Below are positions 61,108 to 63,441 of a stretch of DNA of 63,441 nucleotides, piece by piece; positions within the stretch are counted from its first letter, which is position 1; the number at the start of each line of letters is the position of its first letter. The position numbers and the translations under genes are program-made. Origin of the DNA: Microbacteriaceae bacterium PS02068 (GTDB taxonomy: Bacteria; Actinomycetota; Actinomycetes; Actinomycetales; Microbacteriaceae). The stretch lies in assembly GCA_029959325.1 (NCBI GenBank), contig JASCPF010000012.1, forward strand, positions 1-63,441, read 5' to 3'. The notes below the pieces were generated by a model. It ran no database searches. It worked only from the letters and a program-made list of their open reading frames with translations, and had not been told where the DNA came from.

Positions 61108-61827
61108 TCACGTCGGCGGTGCGTCCTCGATCTCTCCGGTGAAGGGGTCGCGGCCGTCTCCTCGACCGCCCTTGCGCGTGCGCCGGAACCTGGCGTGACT
61201 CGTGCCCTCACTCTCGCCCAGGCCCTTGAGGTGCTCTCGATCCGCGAACCGGTTCAGCAGCTCGATCATCCAGTCGCTGAGCCATACCTGCTCGTCGAGG
61301 GCCTTCGCGTCGGGGTCGTGGTAAAGCACCCACGACGTCATCTCGAGGAAGTCCGCCGAGCTCGTCTGATAGTGGGAGTTCGCGGTGTCGATGGCGACCG
61401 AGAAGCGCCCGTCGTCGGCGATCCGTGCCTCTTCATGCACCGCATCGACGGCGATGACGAACTCGCTGCCGTCGTCGTTCTCGATGCCGCGCTGCGCTCC
61501 CGACGAGATCGCGAGGATCGTCGCCGACGTCGAGTGCCGCACTTGCTCGAGCACCGGGCGACCTGGGTCGAAGCCGGGGATCGTGAGGTGGGTGCTGACG
61601 AGGCTGGTCCGGTGGTGCATCCGACCGTCCGAGATCGGACCCTCCCCGATCCACGCTCGTCCCCGGACGATCGCGAGCGTGTTGAAGGGCGCCGGCCCCA
61701 CGACGGGAATACGGACGATGGGCTGAGCGGGGCCGTCGACGGTCGTGATCGGCGGCAGCGTGTGGTCGATGTTGGGGTTGTCCGGCTGAAAGATCTGGCC
61801 GGGCGCCACATCCCAGTTCCCGGTCAT
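61108..61827 (-). CDS. hypothetical protein, second of a coupled pair
   Basis: 239 residues, no signal peptide or membrane helix. The region LVSTHLTIPGFDPGRPVLEQVRHSTSATILAISSGAQRGIENDDGSEFVIAVDAVHEEARIADDGRFSVAIDTANSH is beta-rich. The C-terminus is basic (HARFRRTRKGGRGDGRDPFTG). Start overlaps the stop of the upstream partner (ATGA). No family recognised. Confidence 0.75.
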   Translation of the reverse strand: MTGNWDVAPGQIFQPDNPNIDHTLPPITTVDGPAQPIVRIPVVGPAPFNTLAIVRGRAWIGEGPISDGRMHHRTSLVSTHLTIPGFDPGRPVLEQVRHSTSATILAISSGAQRGIENDDGSEFVIAVDAVHEEARIADDGRFSVAIDTANSHYQTSSADFLEMTSWVLYHDPDAKALDEQVWLSDWMIELLNRFADREHLKGLGESEGTSHARFRRTRKGGRGDGRDPFTGEIEDAPPT

Positions 61828-62618
61828 CGGAGGACCCAGGTCTTCACGCTGAAGTCGACGCCGGCACGGCTGGCATCCCCCACCGCGAGGGTGAAGATGT
61901 CTGATCCGGGTGTGTCTGCACTGACCGACATGTTCTCGCCCGCGGCGAGGCGGAATCCGGTCAGACCGACGGTGACGCGCAGTGGCACGCCCTTCTTGGG
62001 GTTGACGATGCGGTAGCGGGCGGTGGCGGTGCTGTCGGCGATGCTGACCGCCGTGATCTCGCCCGCGGCGATCGGAACGAGCGTCTCGATCTCGCCGCCG
62101 AACGGACCGCCGGCGGGCCTCACGTCGCGTGTGTTGAGTGCGACGGCGACGTTGTCTGCCACGGCGAACGGGTGGGTGGATGCCGGGGTGAACAGCCGTG
62201 TCGGCCAGGTGATCCGGCCCGAGATCTCCGCCACGTCGCGGGCGACGACGGCGACGACCTGATACGAGAACCGGTTGAGGCTCGACGTTTCGCCCATGAC
62301 GGCGGTGTTGACGGTGAGTGCGAGTTCGCCGGCGGGGTCGATGCTGAGGGATGCCTCATCGACGGCGAACGCGTATTCGGAGTCGTCGTTCGCGATGCTC
62401 GCGAGACCGATGTGAACGGTGGCCTGCTCGACGCGGTCGGCGGGGATGTGCAGATGCACGGTGTCTCTGCCCCGCGTGATCTCGTCGGTGTCGATCTCCC
62501 ACTCGGGCCGGGCGATGCCCGATGCGACGATGAGGCGCCGACCGCCGATCCCCAGGTCGGTGTCGATGACGAGTGGACTCGCCACGCGGCTCGGATCATT
62601 GACGTCGAAATCGGACAT
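61824..62618 (-). CDS. hypothetical protein, first of a coupled pair
   Basis: 264 residues, soluble, almost entirely predicted beta structure with repeated modules (IVASGIARPEWEIDTDEITRGRDTVHLHIPADRVEQATVHIGLASI, FSYQVVAVVARDVAEISGRITWPTRLFTP). Similar phrases (NDDSEYAFAVDEASLSIDPAGELALTVNTAV) recur in its partner (NDDGSEFVIAVDAVHEEARIADDGRFSVAIDTA), so the two are distant paralogues. Function unknown. Confidence 0.78.
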   Translation of the reverse strand: MSDFDVNDPSRVASPLVIDTDLGIGGRRLIVASGIARPEWEIDTDEITRGRDTVHLHIPADRVEQATVHIGLASIANDDSEYAFAVDEASLSIDPAGELALTVNTAVMGETSSLNRFSYQVVAVVARDVAEISGRITWPTRLFTPASTHPFAVADNVAVALNTRDVRPAGGPFGGEIETLVPIAAGEITAVSIADSTATARYRIVNPKKGVPLRVTVGLTGFRLAAGENMSVSADTPGSDIFTLAVGDASRAGVDFSVKTWVLR

Positions 62619-62867
62619 GCGGACTCCTGAGTTCGGGCGGGCGGGCTGGCGGCGGCGGGCGGCGGACGGGCCGACCTCCCCAGGAGGGCCCGTTCACATG
62701 AAGGAGGACTGCGCGCTCTCCCAGATACATCGGGCCCCGCACCGCGAGATCGTCCCTTACATCGCGAGGTCGTCCCCGCACCGCGCGCTCTGCCCCTGCA
62801 CCGCGAGGCATCCCCACTCCGCAGTACGCATCCCATCCCTCGCACACCACGCCCCGCGCCTTCGCCG
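62619..62867. repeat. intergenic region with short imperfect repeats
   Basis: Repeats of CACCGCGAGATCGTCCC-like units occur four times between about 62735 and 62815. No coding frame is convincing. The pattern may be dispersed palindromic repeat material. Confidence 0.5.
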
Positions 62868-63441
62868 TCAGGCGGCGAGGCGCCAGGGTGTTCGCGGTGG
62901 CGGGTCGAACATCCACCGCAGCGGCGACTTCGACGCGAGTTCGATCGGCGCGCGCGCGTCGCCGGGCGGGAATGTCAGCCGGAACAGGCCGAGCCCATTC
63001 CGCACGATCTTCATCCCCGTCATGTGGACGTGCATGTGGTGGTAGAAGCAGAGCAAGATCCCGCGCGCGATATCGGTGCGCCCCTCATCTGCCACCCACT
63101 CGTCGATGTGATGGGCTTCGCAATACGAGGGTGGCCGATCGCACCCTGGCCACATGCACCCGCCATCACGAGCGGCGAGGGCGATGCGCTGCGCCGGAGA
63201 GAACAGCCGATGCTCACGCCCCACATCCAACGGGTTGCCGCAGCTGTCGAGGGTGACGGAGATCGTCCCGGTCTCACACAGGGTCCGTTCGAGGACCGAT
63301 CCGGGGATCGTCACCTCACCGTCCTCAGTGTGCGCGACCGCCAACAGCCGCCCGAACAGGTCACGCCGCACCGCACCACCCTCGGCCGCGCCGCCTCCGG
63401 CGCCCGCGGCGTCGCCCGCGCCCGCGCCGTCGGCGTCGCCC
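62868..63441 (-). CDS. HNH endonuclease (DUF222-type), N-terminus beyond the window
   Basis: The frame is open from the right edge. A Gly/Ala/Asp-rich linker precedes RRDLFGRLLAVAHTEDGEVTIPGSVLERTLCETG. The HNH core is PAQRIALAARDGGCMWPGCDRPPSYCEAHHIDEWVADEGRTDIARGILLCFYHHMHVHMTGMKI, with the zinc cysteine pairs and EAHHI. Such DUF222-HNH proteins are abundant in Microbacteriaceae, often in multiple copies; a group-I-intron-like or repeat-associated role is not shown. Confidence 0.9.
   Translation of the reverse strand, partial: GDADGAGAGDAAGAGGGAAEGGAVRRDLFGRLLAVAHTEDGEVTIPGSVLERTLCETGTISVTLDSCGNPLDVGREHRLFSPAQRIALAARDGGCMWPGCDRPPSYCEAHHIDEWVADEGRTDIARGILLCFYHHMHVHMTGMKIVRNGLGLFRLTFPPGDARAPIELASKSPLRWMFDPPPRTPWRLAA

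Overview
The window is high-GC DNA from an actinobacterium, most likely a Microbacteriaceae species close to Microbacterium. The reasons are the codon use, GTG starts, mycothiol-type arsenate reductase, HNH/DUF222 endonuclease and the general gene content; this is inference from protein types, not a database result. Chromosomal backbone lies at 1-9677 and 52227-63441. A 42.5 kb mobile block (9678-52226) separates the two parts and sits between a vapBC toxin-antitoxin pair and a small hypothetical gene.

Left backbone: the end of a secreted lysozyme-like protein, a CsbD stress protein, a convergent pair glutamate decarboxylase/pyruvyl transferase, two glycosyltransferases facing a third, an HspR-like regulator divergent from a small heat-shock protein, a small hypothetical gene and vapBC.

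Mobile block: three complete Tn7-like modules (tnsA, a DDE transposase, an AAA ATPase and tniQ), all reading leftward. I could place the exact ends of all three from terminal TGTC repeats and perfect 5-bp target duplications. Element 1 is 9683-28920 (duplication GTCGT) and carries an arsenic island. Element 2 is 28938-52221 (CCCAG); it carries lipoproteins and a nuclease-like protein and has two tniQ genes. Element 3 is 40021-52206 (GAGTG) and is inserted inside a transposase-binding repeat of element 2's right end; it carries a secreted peptide with an ABC export operon. Inside element 3 an IS3-family element has been split by an IS110-family element. The 5' non-coding region of that IS110 contains a recognisable bridge RNA whose guides match the very site where it sits.

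Arsenic cargo of element 1: five low-molecular-weight phosphatase-type arsenate reductase domains (three in multidomain fusions, one fused to a cysteine-free ArsR repressor domain), a second ArsR, a CoA-disulfide-reductase-like flavoprotein, a complete pstSCAB phosphate importer with a degenerate response regulator, an ArsN1-like acetyltransferase, an ArsO-like flavoprotein, a cysteine-type ArsR, Acr3 and a DUF2180 protein. An 18-bp operator (ATAGA-N6-TCTAT core) recurs at the arsC, fusion-regulator and pstS promoters. A second one (ATCGA-N6-TCGAT) surrounds the cysteine-type arsR, and acr3 has a hybrid site. The picture is two arsenic/phosphate regulons, in which selective phosphate uptake is co-regulated with arsenate reduction while efflux answers to As(III).

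Right backbone: a small hypothetical gene, a DUF2207 membrane protein, a MarR regulator, a DUF4287 protein, L-serine dehydratase with a repeat insertion, amylosucrase, an amine-oxidase-like flavoprotein with a cupin partner, two coupled unknown genes, and the end of an HNH endonuclease running off the right edge.
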